From assembly GCA_010032545.1 (NCBI GenBank), contig RGPT01000009.1, forward strand, positions 1 through 39,697: 39,697 bases of DNA. The letters run 5' to 3'. Positions 7,891 to 16,445 of this stretch are shown here, piece after piece. How positions within the stretch are numbered: position 1 is the first letter of the stretch; each line of letters begins with the position of its first letter. Under the pieces are notes generated by a model, which had not been told where the DNA came from, did no database searches, and worked only from the letters and a program-made list of their open reading frames with translations. Origin of the DNA: Alphaproteobacteria bacterium. GTDB taxonomy: Bacteria > Pseudomonadota > Alphaproteobacteria > Reyranellales > Reyranellaceae. A program made the translations under genes and the position numbers.

Positions 7891-9114
7891 CTGAGCCGGA
7901 CGTCACGCACGCCATGGGCGCTGGTCGGCCTGCTGGTCGCAGCCGGGATCGTTGCCGCGTTCCATGTTGGCAAGGTTCCGCCGTCCATTCCGTCGATCCG
8001 CGATGACCTCGGCGCTACCTTGAGCCAGGCGGGCTGGCTGCTGTCGGGCGTCAACCTGATCACTGCCCTGGGTGGCATGGCGATTGCCCTGACGGCCGAC
8101 CGCGTCGGACACCTTCGCCTGATCCTGCTGGGGACAGGCCTCTGTTTTGCGGCAAGCCTGCTCGGCGCCTTCGCCGTCAGTGTCGATGCCCTGCTGGTCG
8201 GCCGCGTGGTCGAGGGGTTGGGGTTCGTTTCCGTAACGGTGGCGGTCCCCAGCTTGCTGCTGAGGATCGCGGGTACGACGGACCAACGGCTCGCCATGGC
8301 GGTATGGACGACCTACATGCCCGCAGGCGCAGGGACAATGATGCTGTTGGCCGCCATCATCCTGCCGGGGACGTCGTGGCGTGCCGTTTGGCTGGTTGCG
8401 GCGGGTGCCTCCGCGCTCATGATTGTTGCGCTCCTTGTCGGCGCCCTGCCCCGGCGCGAGCTCAATCGCCAGCCGCCGAGCCAACGGTCGGTGTTCGCCG
8501 AAATGACCGAGGTAGCGGGCTCGGGCGGACCGCTGGCAATTGCTCTCTGCTTTGGCGCCTACTCCTGCTGCTGGTTTGCCGTCGTCGGGTTTCTGCCGAC
8601 GCTGCAGGTCGAACGCCTGGGGTTTTCGACGTCTACGGCGGCCATCGTGACCGCGCTCGTCGTCATGGCGAACGTCGGCGGCAATCTGTCTGCCGGATGG
8701 CTGCTGCATCGTGGCGTGCCGCGTGTCGTCGTGATTGTCGGGGCCGCGTTCGCGATGTCATTCTGCGCAGCCGGCATCTTTGTCGATGGCGTGCCCGACC
8801 TGCTGCGCCTGATCCTGGCGGGCGTCTACTCCGCGGTGATCGGCGTGGTTCCCGGGGCGTTGTTCACGGCGATTCCGCTCCATGCCCCTCACCCACACCT
8901 GGGTGGCGCCGCGACCGGCCTGCTGATGCAGGGCTCCAACATCGGCGGCCTGATTGGTCCGCCGATCACCGGCGCGCTGGTCGCCTCGGGTGGTTGGCCG
9001 AGCGCGGCCTGGATCACATCGATTGCCCTGGCGATCGCGGCCGGTGCCGGTCTCTTTCTGCATTGGCGCGAAAAGCGTACGATGCGGACCAGGATGCGGG
9101 AAACACCGTCATGA
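7891..9114 (+). CDS. Major facilitator superfamily permease (start codon uncertain)
   Basis: About 407 residues from 7891, with roughly twelve hydrophobic segments; it begins at WALVGLLVAAGI, and the motif-A-like loop ADRVGHLR lies between helices 2 and 3. The second half repeats the pattern (SAGWLLHRGVPR). This is an inner-membrane secondary transporter of unknown substrate. No ATG, GTG or TTG occurs in frame close to TM1: the nearest is a CTG at 7891, where the stop of a 51-codon upstream frame (7739-7894) overlaps it. The next normal initiators are a TTG near 7693, or ATGs at 7636/7639 inside the divergent SDR gene. Translation may start at CTG, or a few bases may be missing upstream. The stop overlaps the next start by 4 bp (ATGA). 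Confidence 0.8.
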   Translation: MSRTSRTPWALVGLLVAAGIVAAFHVGKVPPSIPSIRDDLGATLSQAGWLLSGVNLITALGGMAIALTADRVGHLRLILLGTGLCFAASLLGAFAVSVDALLVGRVVEGLGFVSVTVAVPSLLLRIAGTTDQRLAMAVWTTYMPAGAGTMMLLAAIILPGTSWRAVWLVAAGASALMIVALLVGALPRRELNRQPPSQRSVFAEMTEVAGSGGPLAIALCFGAYSCCWFAVVGFLPTLQVERLGFSTSTAAIVTALVVMANVGGNLSAGWLLHRGVPRVVVIVGAAFAMSFCAAGIFVDGVPDLLRLILAGVYSAVIGVVPGALFTAIPLHAPHPHLGGAATGLLMQGSNIGGLIGPPITGALVASGGWPSAAWITSIALAIAAGAGLFLHWREKRTMRTRMRETPS

Positions 9115-9770
9115 TTTACGTCGACATCGTCTCGGATACCATCTGTCCCTGGTGTTACATCGGCAAGCGCCGCTTCGAGCGCGCCCTGGTGCTCAGTGGT
9201 CGCAATGACGTGGCGATCTCGTGGCGGCCGTTCCAGCTCAACCCCGACATGCCCGCAGATGGCATGACACGCGACGACTATGTACGGGCCAAGTTCGGCG
9301 GCGGTGACCGTCCGCGTCAAATCTACCAGGCGATTTCCGAGAGTGGCCGCGAGGCGGGGATCGAGTTCCAATTCTCCCGCATCAAGCGTACGCCCAATAC
9401 CGTACTGTCCCACCGGCTCGTTCACTGGAGTGCCAAGAACGAAGTGCAGGACGAGATCGTGGCCGAACTCTTCAAGGCCTACTTCGAGGAAGGGCTCGAT
9501 ATCGGCGATCTCGACACGTTAGTTGCCTGCGCGGTGCGCGTCGGCCTTGATGAGACCGAGGCGCGGAACTTCCTGCTGAGCGACGACGGCCGCCAGGAGG
9601 TCGTCGCCTCCGACGTCTACGCCCGCCGCCTTGGCATCAACGGGGTCCCCTGCTTCATCGTCAATCGAAAGTATGCCGTGTCGGGCGCCCAGCCGCCCTC
9701 CGCTTTCGTTGAGGTCTTCAACCTCGCCGAACGCGATGCGGCCACCAGCGCCGCTCAGTCGACCGTCTGA
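9111..9770 (+). CDS. DsbA-family oxidoreductase (FrnE / HCCA isomerase-like)
   Basis: 219 residues of the DsbA/2-hydroxychromene-2-carboxylate isomerase superfamily. The thioredoxin-like active site is C12-P-W-C15 near the N-terminus, followed by the all-helical insertion (RDDYVRAKFGG ... SRIKRTPNTVLSHRLVHW) and the cis-proline loop GVPCFIVN near residue 180, where a further Cys follows the Pro. There is no signal peptide, so it is cytoplasmic, as in FrnE of Streptomyces and its oxidative-stress homologues. Its ATG overlaps the MFS stop, so it is translationally coupled to the permease; a role in handling a thiol-reactive or aromatic compound moved by the permease is an inference. Confidence 0.87.
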   Translation: MIYVDIVSDTICPWCYIGKRRFERALVLSGRNDVAISWRPFQLNPDMPADGMTRDDYVRAKFGGGDRPRQIYQAISESGREAGIEFQFSRIKRTPNTVLSHRLVHWSAKNEVQDEIVAELFKAYFEEGLDIGDLDTLVACAVRVGLDETEARNFLLSDDGRQEVVASDVYARRLGINGVPCFIVNRKYAVSGAQPPSAFVEVFNLAERDAATSAAQSTV

Positions 9771-10079
9771 CCCGAATGATGGCGGGCGTAGATCGTCCGC
9801 ACCCAGAGCGCGCCAGGATGGGCCTGAATCGACGTGATGCACTTCGCGGCGCTGGCCGGCATCGGCTGAAGCTTGTTTATGGTCGAACTCGACAGCTCGA
9901 CGATCATGGCCACAATCGCCGTCGAGCCGGCAGCTGCTTCAGGTCGAGCACCCAGCGCACATTTCGCTTTATGCCGAGTAGGGAAGCCGCAGCAGTTCGA
10001 CGTCCATCAGCTTCTCCATCCATTCATCGTATGATACTAAGCATATGATATGTTGGATATCATAAGCGGGAGAACGACC
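9771..10079. other. 309-bp intergenic region before the TetR gene
   Basis: No confident gene. The minus strand holds a 50-codon frame at 9755-9907, overlapping the end of the FrnE-like gene, whose translation reads naturally (ITSIQAHPGALWVRTIYARH). A different minus frame just upstream reads RNVRWVLDLKQLP, so a frameshifted gene remnant is possible. The right-hand part is AT-rich and carries the palindrome at 10044-10064 and a further half-site TATGATA at 10030-10036. Confidence 0.5.
10044..10064. promoter_or_regulatory. Palindromic operator candidate for the adjacent TetR regulator
   Basis: TATGATAT (10044-10051), spacer GTTGG, then ATATCATA (10057-10064) form a perfect 8+8 inverted repeat of 21 bp, a size typical of TetR-family operators. 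A direct half-site TATGATA is at 10030-10036. The repeat lies just before the Shine-Dalgarno of the TetR gene, so binding would block its own transcription. The AT content contrasts sharply with the surroundings. Confidence 0.6.
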
Positions 10080-10775
10080 GTGCCGATCAACCCCAACCGC
10101 AAGGCCCGGACCCGCCAGGAAATACTCGATCATGCCGCCCGCCTCTTCCGCTTGCGTGGCTTCGAGGCGACCACCATCGACGACGTCATGCTTGCCGCCG
10201 GGCTGACGCGCGGTGCCTTCTATGCCCACTTCGGTTCGAAGGACGAGCTGTTCGCGGAGGTTTTGCGCACCAGCGACGGCCTGCTGCGCCTGCTGCGTGC
10301 GCGGACTGGCGAGGATCCTCGGGCGCTCGGTCGCGAGGCTGCCCGGGTGCTCAACGACTACCTGCACAAGGACCACATCGGCGAGGTGTCCGTTGGCTGC
10401 ACATTGGCTGCTTTGCCGGGCGATGTCGGACGTGGGCCGCTGCCCGCGCGCCTCGCCTACGCCAATGCGGTCTACGGGTTGATTGCCGAGCTTGGGCGTG
10501 GCCGGCCCAGGCCCCGGCAGCTTGATGCCAATGCGACCGCGGCCGCCGTGCTCTGCGTCGGAGCCATCGGCATGGCCCGCGCCTCAGGCGACCGGCGACT
10601 CGGCGACTGGCTGCTGCGCTGCGCCCGCCGTGCGGCAGCCACCTTGCTGGCGGCGCCGATGGCCACGCTCAAGCCGCGAGCTTCGCGAGTCCGGCCAAAA
10701 TCGAAGTCACGCCGGAAATCCGCTGCCGTTCGTCCGCCCATACGCGCTGTACGATCACGCGATGGTCGGGCCTGA
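10080..10775 (+). CDS. TetR/AcrR-family transcriptional regulator
   Basis: 231 residues from a GTG at 10080, chosen because GGGAG at 10068-10072 is 7 nt upstream and because an ATG at 10050 would lie inside the operator. The helix-turn-helix spans about residues 28-50 (GFEATTIDDVMLAAGLTRGAFYAHF). The ligand-binding part contains a GCTLAAL..DVGR block typical of one AcrR subgroup. The conserved fold ends near residue 196; the remaining ~35 residues are Arg/Lys/Ser-rich and are encoded antisense to the last 107 bp of mfd. It probably represses itself through the adjacent palindrome and perhaps the upstream permease/FrnE unit. The inducer is unknown. Confidence 0.87.
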   Translation: MPINPNRKARTRQEILDHAARLFRLRGFEATTIDDVMLAAGLTRGAFYAHFGSKDELFAEVLRTSDGLLRLLRARTGEDPRALGREAARVLNDYLHKDHIGEVSVGCTLAALPGDVGRGPLPARLAYANAVYGLIAELGRGRPRPRQLDANATAAAVLCVGAIGMARASGDRRLGDWLLRCARRAAATLLAAPMATLKPRASRVRPKSKSRRKSAAVRPPIRAVRSRDGRA

Positions 10776-13700
10776 GCTTGACCAGCGGGGCATTCTTCTG
10801 GATCCAGGCGATGAGCCTGTCGGGTCTGGCGAACTTGTTGTCATGGAACGAGAGCACGACCGCCTTCTCGCCGGCATCGATCCGGTCGACCCCCGCGGCG
10901 CGGCAATGAATCTTGAGGCCGACCGTGTTCAACAGGAACTCGGCTTCCATCGGCATCTTGCCGAACCGGTCGACCATTTCTGCCGCGAATGAGTCGATCT
11001 CCGCCTGATTCTCCAATGCGCCGATGCGGCGGTAGAGTCCCATGCGCACCGACAATTCGCCGACATACTCTTCCGGGATCAACACCGGGATGCCGAGATT
11101 GATCTGCGGCGACCAGTCGGCCTTCTCCGCCTCCTCGACCCGGCCCCGGGCCGACGCGACGGCCTCGTCGAGGAGCTGCTGGTAGAGTTCGATGCCGACT
11201 TCGCGGATATGGCCGGACTGTTCCTCCCCCAGGAGGTTGCCGGCACCACGGATGTCGAGGTCGTAGCTCGCGAGCTGGAAGCCCGCTCCCAGCGTGTCCA
11301 GGGTCTGCATGACGTCGAGGCGCTTGGAGGCAGCCTCATTGAGCGCCCGTCCCGGCGGCACCGTCAGATAGGCATAGGCCCGTGTCTTGCCGCGCCCGAT
11401 GCGGCCCCGCAGCTGGTAGAGCTGCGCGAGGCCAAACATGTCGGCGCGATGGATGATCATCGTGTTGGCGTTGCGGATATCGAGCCCGCTTTCGACGATG
11501 TTGGTCGACAGCAACACGTCGAATTTCCCGTCGACGAAATCCTGCATCGTGTTCTCGATCTGGGTCGGTGCCAGGCGGCCGTGCGCGATGGCCATGCGCA
11601 TCTCAGGCACCAGTTCGCGCAGTTCGGCCGCAACTGTGGCCAGGTCTTCGATGCGTGGGCAGACATAGAAGCTCTGTCCGCCGCGATACTGTTCGCGCAA
11701 CAGGGCCTCGCGAATGGCAACACCGTCAAACGGCGTAACAAAGGTGCGCACCGCGAGACGGTCGACAGGAGGTGTCGCAATCAGGCTCATGTCGCGTACG
11801 CCTGTGAGTGCCAGTTGCAGCGTGCGCGGGATCGGCGTTGCCGTCAGCGTCAGCACATGGACGTCGGCCCGCAGTTCCTTCAGGCGTTCCTTGTGGCCGA
11901 CGCCGAAATGCTGTTCTTCGTCGACGATCAGCAGCCCGAGGTCCTTGAAGTCGATGCTCTTGGCCAGCAGCGCGTGCGTGCCGCTGACGATGTCGACCGT
12001 GCCTTCCTTCAGCGCCGCCTTGGTTTCCTTCGCTTCCTTTGCCGTCACCAGGCGTGATAGCCGACCGATCCGGACCGGCAGTCCCTGGAAACGCTCGACG
12101 AAAGTCCGGTGATGCTGGCGCGCCAGCAGCGTCGTGGGCCCGATCACGGCGACCTGCTTGCCGGACAGGGCGGCCACGAATGCCGCCCGCAAGGCAACTT
12201 CGGTCTTGCCGAAGCCAACGTCGCCGCAGATCAGCCGATCCATCGGCTTGCCCGACGAGAGATCCTCCAGAACGTCCGAGATCGCCTGGAGCTGGTCCTC
12301 GGTCTCGGCATAGGGGAAGCGGGCGCAGAATTCCTCGTACAGGCCTTCCGCCGGTGTCAGCGTCTCGCCACGGCGCACGGCGCGTTCGGCCGCGATCTTG
12401 ATCAGGCGGTCGGCCATGTCGGCGATGCGCTGCTTGAGCCTGGCTTTGCGCGACTGCCAGGCCACTCCGCCCAGGCGGTCCAGGACGGCACCTTCCTCGG
12501 ACGCGCCATAGCGGCTCAGCACGTCGATGTTCTCGACCGGCAGGAAGAGCTTGTCGCCGCCTTCGTAGGTCAACCGCAGGCAATCGTGACGGGCGTGCTG
12601 GATTTCGAGCGTCACCAGACCTTCGTAGCGGCCAACACCGTGCTCTCGATGGACGACGAGGTCGCCTTCGCTCAAGGCCGATGCCTCGGCGATGAAGCGC
12701 TCGGACGGTCGCCGCTTCTTGGCCGGCCGGGACAAGCGGTCGCCTAGTATGTCCTCCTCGCCGATGACTTCCAGGGTATCGAGGACGAAGCCATGCTCCA
12801 GCGGCCAGACCGCGATGCCGAGCACGCCGGCCGGCAGCCCCGACACCGTCGCCAGGTCCGGCACCGGCACCGGCGTCGTCGCGCCGTGTTCCTGCAGGAG
12901 ATGCTGCAGGCGGCTGGCCGAGCCCTCGGTGTAGCCGGCGATGACTACGCGCCTACCGGCGCGATCGGCCGCTGCTACATGCTCCGCCACCTTGTCGAAC
13001 AGATTGATACCCTGCCCGGTTCGGGCCTGGGCAAAGCCCTCGTGGCGGCGGCCATGGAGGTCGATCGTGTTGGCGGCCAACGTCGGGGCGTCGAAGCTGG
13101 TGAAGGAGGCGACAGTGTGCCCATCGAGGTGGTGATCCCAGTCCTTTGGGCCGAGGTAGAGCAGTTCCGGCGCTATGGGCTTGTAGTCCGCGGCACCGCT
13201 CATCCCACCCTTGCCCCCGGTCTTGCGGCGGGCGTCGTAGTAGTCGGCGATCAGCTCATGCCGGGCCTGGAATGCCTCGGCGATCTGGTGATCCGACGTC
13301 ACCGTCGCGTCGGGACAATAATCGAGCAGCGTCTCCATGCGCTCGTGAAACAGCGGCAACCAGTGTTCCATGCCGACATGGCGTTGACCGGCCGACACGG
13401 CTTCGTACAGCACGTCGTCGCCGCCCACGTTACCGAACAGTTCGCGATAACCGCTTCGAAACCGCGAGATTCCCTCGGGTGTGAGCGGTACTTCACTGAC
13501 TGGCAGCAGCACGACTTCGTCGCGCGTGCCGGTCGAGCGCTGGCTCATGGCATCGAACGAACGTATCTCCTCCAGGGCGTCGCCGAACAGGTCGAGGCGA
13601 AGCGGCTCGGTAATGCCAGGCGGGAAGAGATCGACCAGGCCGCCGCGGATGGCGAATTCGCCCGGCTCCATCACGGTTTCGGCACGGCCGTAGCCGTTTT

Positions 13701-14166
13701 CGCCGAGAAACCTGGCAAGCCACGTCACATCCACTGTCTGGCCCTTGCGCAGGACCACTGCGGCGTCGGCGTAGAGGCTGCGCGGCGGCACTTTCTGAAG
13801 GGCAGCCCCCACTGATGCCAGGATGACCCTGCCTGGGGCACCGGGCTTCTTGGCAGCGGCGAGCTTGGCCAAGGTCGTCAAGCGTTCGGCCACAATGTCG
13901 GGGTGCGGCGACAGACGGTCGTAAGGCAGACAATCCCACGCCGGAAAGACCAGCACTTCGCGTTCCGGAGCAAAGAAGCGCAGGCCGTCCTGAAGCCGCT
14001 CCAACCGCTGGCCGTCGCGTGCTACATGCAGAATGTCCTGGCCACCGGTCGTACGTGCGAGTTCCGCGAGAACGAGCGAGTCCGCTCCCTCCGGCAAGCC
14101 GGCAACGGTCCAGCGGCCCGACTTGCGATGGATCGCGGCCAGCTTGTCGGCGAGTGGCGATGCCAT
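10669..14166 (-). CDS. mfd: Transcription-repair coupling factor Mfd
   Basis: 1165 residues, normal length for Mfd. It removes RNA polymerase stalled at DNA lesions and recruits UvrA. Domains in order: UvrB-like N-terminal modules (about 1-350, with FPAWDCLPYDRLSPHP), the RNA-polymerase-interacting CarD-like domain near 500 (EGDLVVHREHGVGRYEGL), the RecG-like helicase core with Walker A GDVGFGKTE, DEEQ-box VDEEQHFG, motif III TATPIPRT and motif VI RGRIGRGK, and the C-terminal TRCF domain. I start it at 14166 (MASPLADKLAAIHRK), sharing 1 base with the sdhE stop; the frame stays open upstream but antisense-like sequence precedes. It is co-transcribed with sdhE. Its last 107 bp overlap the convergent tetR gene. 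Confidence 0.96.
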   Translation of the reverse strand: MASPLADKLAAIHRKSGRWTVAGLPEGADSLVLAELARTTGGQDILHVARDGQRLERLQDGLRFFAPEREVLVFPAWDCLPYDRLSPHPDIVAERLTTLAKLAAAKKPGAPGRVILASVGAALQKVPPRSLYADAAVVLRKGQTVDVTWLARFLGENGYGRAETVMEPGEFAIRGGLVDLFPPGITEPLRLDLFGDALEEIRSFDAMSQRSTGTRDEVVLLPVSEVPLTPEGISRFRSGYRELFGNVGGDDVLYEAVSAGQRHVGMEHWLPLFHERMETLLDYCPDATVTSDHQIAEAFQARHELIADYYDARRKTGGKGGMSGAADYKPIAPELLYLGPKDWDHHLDGHTVASFTSFDAPTLAANTIDLHGRRHEGFAQARTGQGINLFDKVAEHVAAADRAGRRVVIAGYTEGSASRLQHLLQEHGATTPVPVPDLATVSGLPAGVLGIAVWPLEHGFVLDTLEVIGEEDILGDRLSRPAKKRRPSERFIAEASALSEGDLVVHREHGVGRYEGLVTLEIQHARHDCLRLTYEGGDKLFLPVENIDVLSRYGASEEGAVLDRLGGVAWQSRKARLKQRIADMADRLIKIAAERAVRRGETLTPAEGLYEEFCARFPYAETEDQLQAISDVLEDLSSGKPMDRLICGDVGFGKTEVALRAAFVAALSGKQVAVIGPTTLLARQHHRTFVERFQGLPVRIGRLSRLVTAKEAKETKAALKEGTVDIVSGTHALLAKSIDFKDLGLLIVDEEQHFGVGHKERLKELRADVHVLTLTATPIPRTLQLALTGVRDMSLIATPPVDRLAVRTFVTPFDGVAIREALLREQYRGGQSFYVCPRIEDLATVAAELRELVPEMRMAIAHGRLAPTQIENTMQDFVDGKFDVLLSTNIVESGLDIRNANTMIIHRADMFGLAQLYQLRGRIGRGKTRAYAYLTVPPGRALNEAASKRLDVMQTLDTLGAGFQLASYDLDIRGAGNLLGEEQSGHIREVGIELYQQLLDEAVASARGRVEEAEKADWSPQINLGIPVLIPEEYVGELSVRMGLYRRIGALENQAEIDSFAAEMVDRFGKMPMEAEFLLNTVGLKIHCRAAGVDRIDAGEKAVVLSFHDNKFARPDRLIAWIQKNAPLVKLRPDHRVIVQRVWADERQRISGVTSILAGLAKLAA

Positions 14167-14435
14167 CAGAACTTCACCCGAAAAGCCATCAGTTGACGCA
14201 GGACAGGGCTGTCCGCCTCGGGGGGAACGTCGATCTGGCCGGAAATCCAGTCGAAGATGTCGTTGTCGCCGGTATCCAGCAACCGTTCGTACTGGTCGAG
14301 GGCAGCCGAATCGAACGCGCCGATGTTCGCGCGCGCGAACTGGCCAAGGAGAATGTCGTTCTCCTTGTTGCCACGATAGATGCTGCGATAGAGCAGCCGC
14401 TTGCGCCGGGTCTCGATATCCGCTTCGCCGCCCAT
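14166..14435 (-). CDS. sdhE: FAD assembly factor SdhE (succinate dehydrogenase assembly factor 2)
   Basis: 89 residues, the usual size. The small helical bundle carries the diagnostic RGxxE motif (YRGNKENDILLG) needed for covalent flavinylation of SdhA, plus LLDTGDNDIFDWISGQ typical of the family. Acts in the cytoplasm on the succinate dehydrogenase flavoprotein. The start at 14435 (MGGEADIETRRKR) follows GGGGAAAAG; an upstream in-frame ATG at 14525 would give an unusual Pro-rich leader and is not used. The stop shares one base with the mfd start. It is divergent from recG with 100 bp between, an arrangement common in alphaproteobacteria. Confidence 0.93.
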   Translation of the reverse strand: MGGEADIETRRKRLLYRSIYRGNKENDILLGQFARANIGAFDSAALDQYERLLDTGDNDIFDWISGQIDVPPEADSPVLRQLMAFRVKF

Positions 14436-14535
14436 CTTTTCCCCAGGTCCGACCCGAAAAGGGGCGTAGCATATAGGCGGCGGCGCTGGCGGAGTCACGC
14501 GGCCCCAGAGCCTGCACCACGCCAAATGCCGACGG

Positions 14536-16445
14536 ATGCGCCCGCAAAGTCTGACCCCACTATTTGCTCAAGTAACGTCGCTACCCGGAATCGGGCCGCG
14601 ATTTGGCAAGCTCGTGGAGAAACTCGCCGGGCCGCTGGTCGTCGATCTGCTCTGGCACCTGCCGACCGGCCTCATCGATCGCCGCAACGCTCCCGAAGTG
14701 TCCGGAGCGCGCCCCGGCGAGGTCGCCACGCTCACCGTCACCGTCGAAGAGCACCTGGTGCCCCGCAATCCACGCCAGCCCTATCGGGTGTGGTGCAGCG
14801 ACGAGACGGGCAGGCTTTGCCTGACTTACTTCAACGGTCGCGAGGACTATCTCAAGAAGCTGCTGCCTGTGGGCGAAATCCGCGTCATCAGTGGCAAGAT
14901 CGACATCTACCAGGCCGAGATCCAGATCACCCATCCCGACCATGTGGTGCCGCTCGACCAGCGCGAGTCCATCCTTAGGGTGGAGCCGCTCTATGGTCTC
15001 ACCGCGGGGCTTACGCAGCGGCCGATCCAGAAGGCGATCGCCGCGGGCGTGGAGCGCGCACCGGCCTTGCCGGAGTGGCAGGACGCCGCATACTTGGCCC
15101 GGAACGGTTGGGCCGACTGGAAATCGTCGCTGGCGCGCGCCCATGTGCCCACCGAGGAAGCCGATCTGGCGCCCATGCATCCGGCGCGAGCCCGGCTCGC
15201 GTTCGACGAACTGTTGGCGAGCCAGCTCGCCATCGCTCTCGTCCGACATCACAACCGCACACTCAGTGGCCGCGCAACGAAGGGCGACCGCCGCCTGCAC
15301 AGGGCGGCGCTCGGGGCGCTCCCGTTCGAACTGACGGCGAGCCAGAAAGGCGCGATCGAGGAAATTGCCGCCGACATGGCCAAGCCGGAGCGGATGATTC
15401 GCCTGCTCCAGGGCGACGTTGGTAGCGGCAAGACGCTGGTCGCGTTCCTGGCCATGCTGATCGCGGTCGAGGCAGGTGCCCAGGCAGCGCTCATGGCACC
15501 GACGGAACTGCTGGCCCGCCAGCACTACGCCACGATCGCCCCGCTCGCCGATGCCACCGGCGTACGCCTGGCGCTCCTCACCGGACGCGACGGCCAGAAG
15601 CAGAAGAAGGAGACGATGCGCGGCCTGGCCGACGGCCAGATCGACCTGGTCATCGGGACGCATGCGCTGGTGCAGGATGACGTGGCTTTCGCCGACCTGG
15701 CGCTGGCCGTGGTCGACGAGCAGCATCGCTTTGGCGTGCATCAGCGCATGGCTCTTTCGTCGAAGGGCCAGGCGGTCGACCTTCTGGTGATGACGGCCAC
15801 GCCCATCCCGCGCACCCTCAGGAATCGGAGGAAATCGATCTCGCCAATGTGGAGGAGCGCTTCGGTCTGTTGAGCGCGCGTTTCCCCGGCAGGGTCGGGT
15901 TGCTGCATGGCCGCCTGAAAGGCGCCGAACGCGAAACGACCATGGCGGCCTTCGCCGATGGACGGCTGTCGATCCTGGTCGCCACGACGGTCATCGAAGT
16001 CGGCGTCGACGTGCCTGCCGCCACCGTCATGGTCATCGAGCATGCCGAACGCTTTGGCTTGGCGCAGCTCCACCAGCTGCGCGGCCGGGTCGGGCGCGGC
16101 GCCGGCAAGTCGAGCTGTCTCCTGCTCTATGCCCAGCCGCTCGGCGAGACCGCCAAGGCGCGCCTTGCCATCATGCGAGAGACCGAGGACGGATTCCGCA
16201 TCGCCGAGGAGGATCTCCGCCTGCGTGGCGCCGGCGAGCTTTTGGGCACGCGCCAAAGCGGCCTGCCCGACATGCGGCTGGCCGATCTCGCGGCCCATGG
16301 CGAACTGCTGCAAGCAGCTCGCGATGATGCCCGCCTGGTGATCGACCGCGATCCCGACCTCAAGTCGGAGCGCGGCGCGGCACTCCGGACCCTGCTCTAC
16401 CTCTTCCGTCGCGACGATGCAGTAAGGACGCTGCGAGCCGGCTAG
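14536..16445 (+). pseudogene. recG: ATP-dependent DNA helicase RecG, broken by internal out-of-frame deletion
   Basis: RecG remodels stalled replication forks and branched DNA. The first frame (14536 to about 15820) has the wedge/OB domain, Walker A GDVGSGKTL, the VVDEQHRFGV box and motif III TATPIPRTL, then goes out of frame and stops at 15873. The second frame resumes as ESEEIDLANVEERFGLLS and contains GVDVP, motif VI QLHQLRGRVGRG and the normal C-terminus to 16445. By alignment from memory with E. coli RecG, about 59-60 codons between motif III and the (I/V)EESE segment are absent, and the total of 1910 nt requires a loss of 3n+1 bases (about 178-181). The product as written cannot be a working helicase. 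Its stop overlaps the next, convergent stop by 4 bp (CTAG). Confidence 0.9.

Noticed and set aside
10050-10079. ATG at 10050 as the tetR start
   Set aside because: It lies within the palindrome and has no Shine-Dalgarno; the GTG at 10080 does.
11209-12057. 282-codon plus-strand frame inside mfd
   Set aside because: Antisense to conserved helicase motifs of Mfd.
14167-14547. Extending Mfd upstream to 14547
   Set aside because: The extra residues come from sdhE DNA in another frame; sdhE has its RGxxE motif and family length.
15849-16445. Second recG segment as an independent small gene with a GTG start
   Set aside because: Its sequence is the C-terminal helicase half of RecG and continues the first segment; no separate promoter or ribosome site is apparent.
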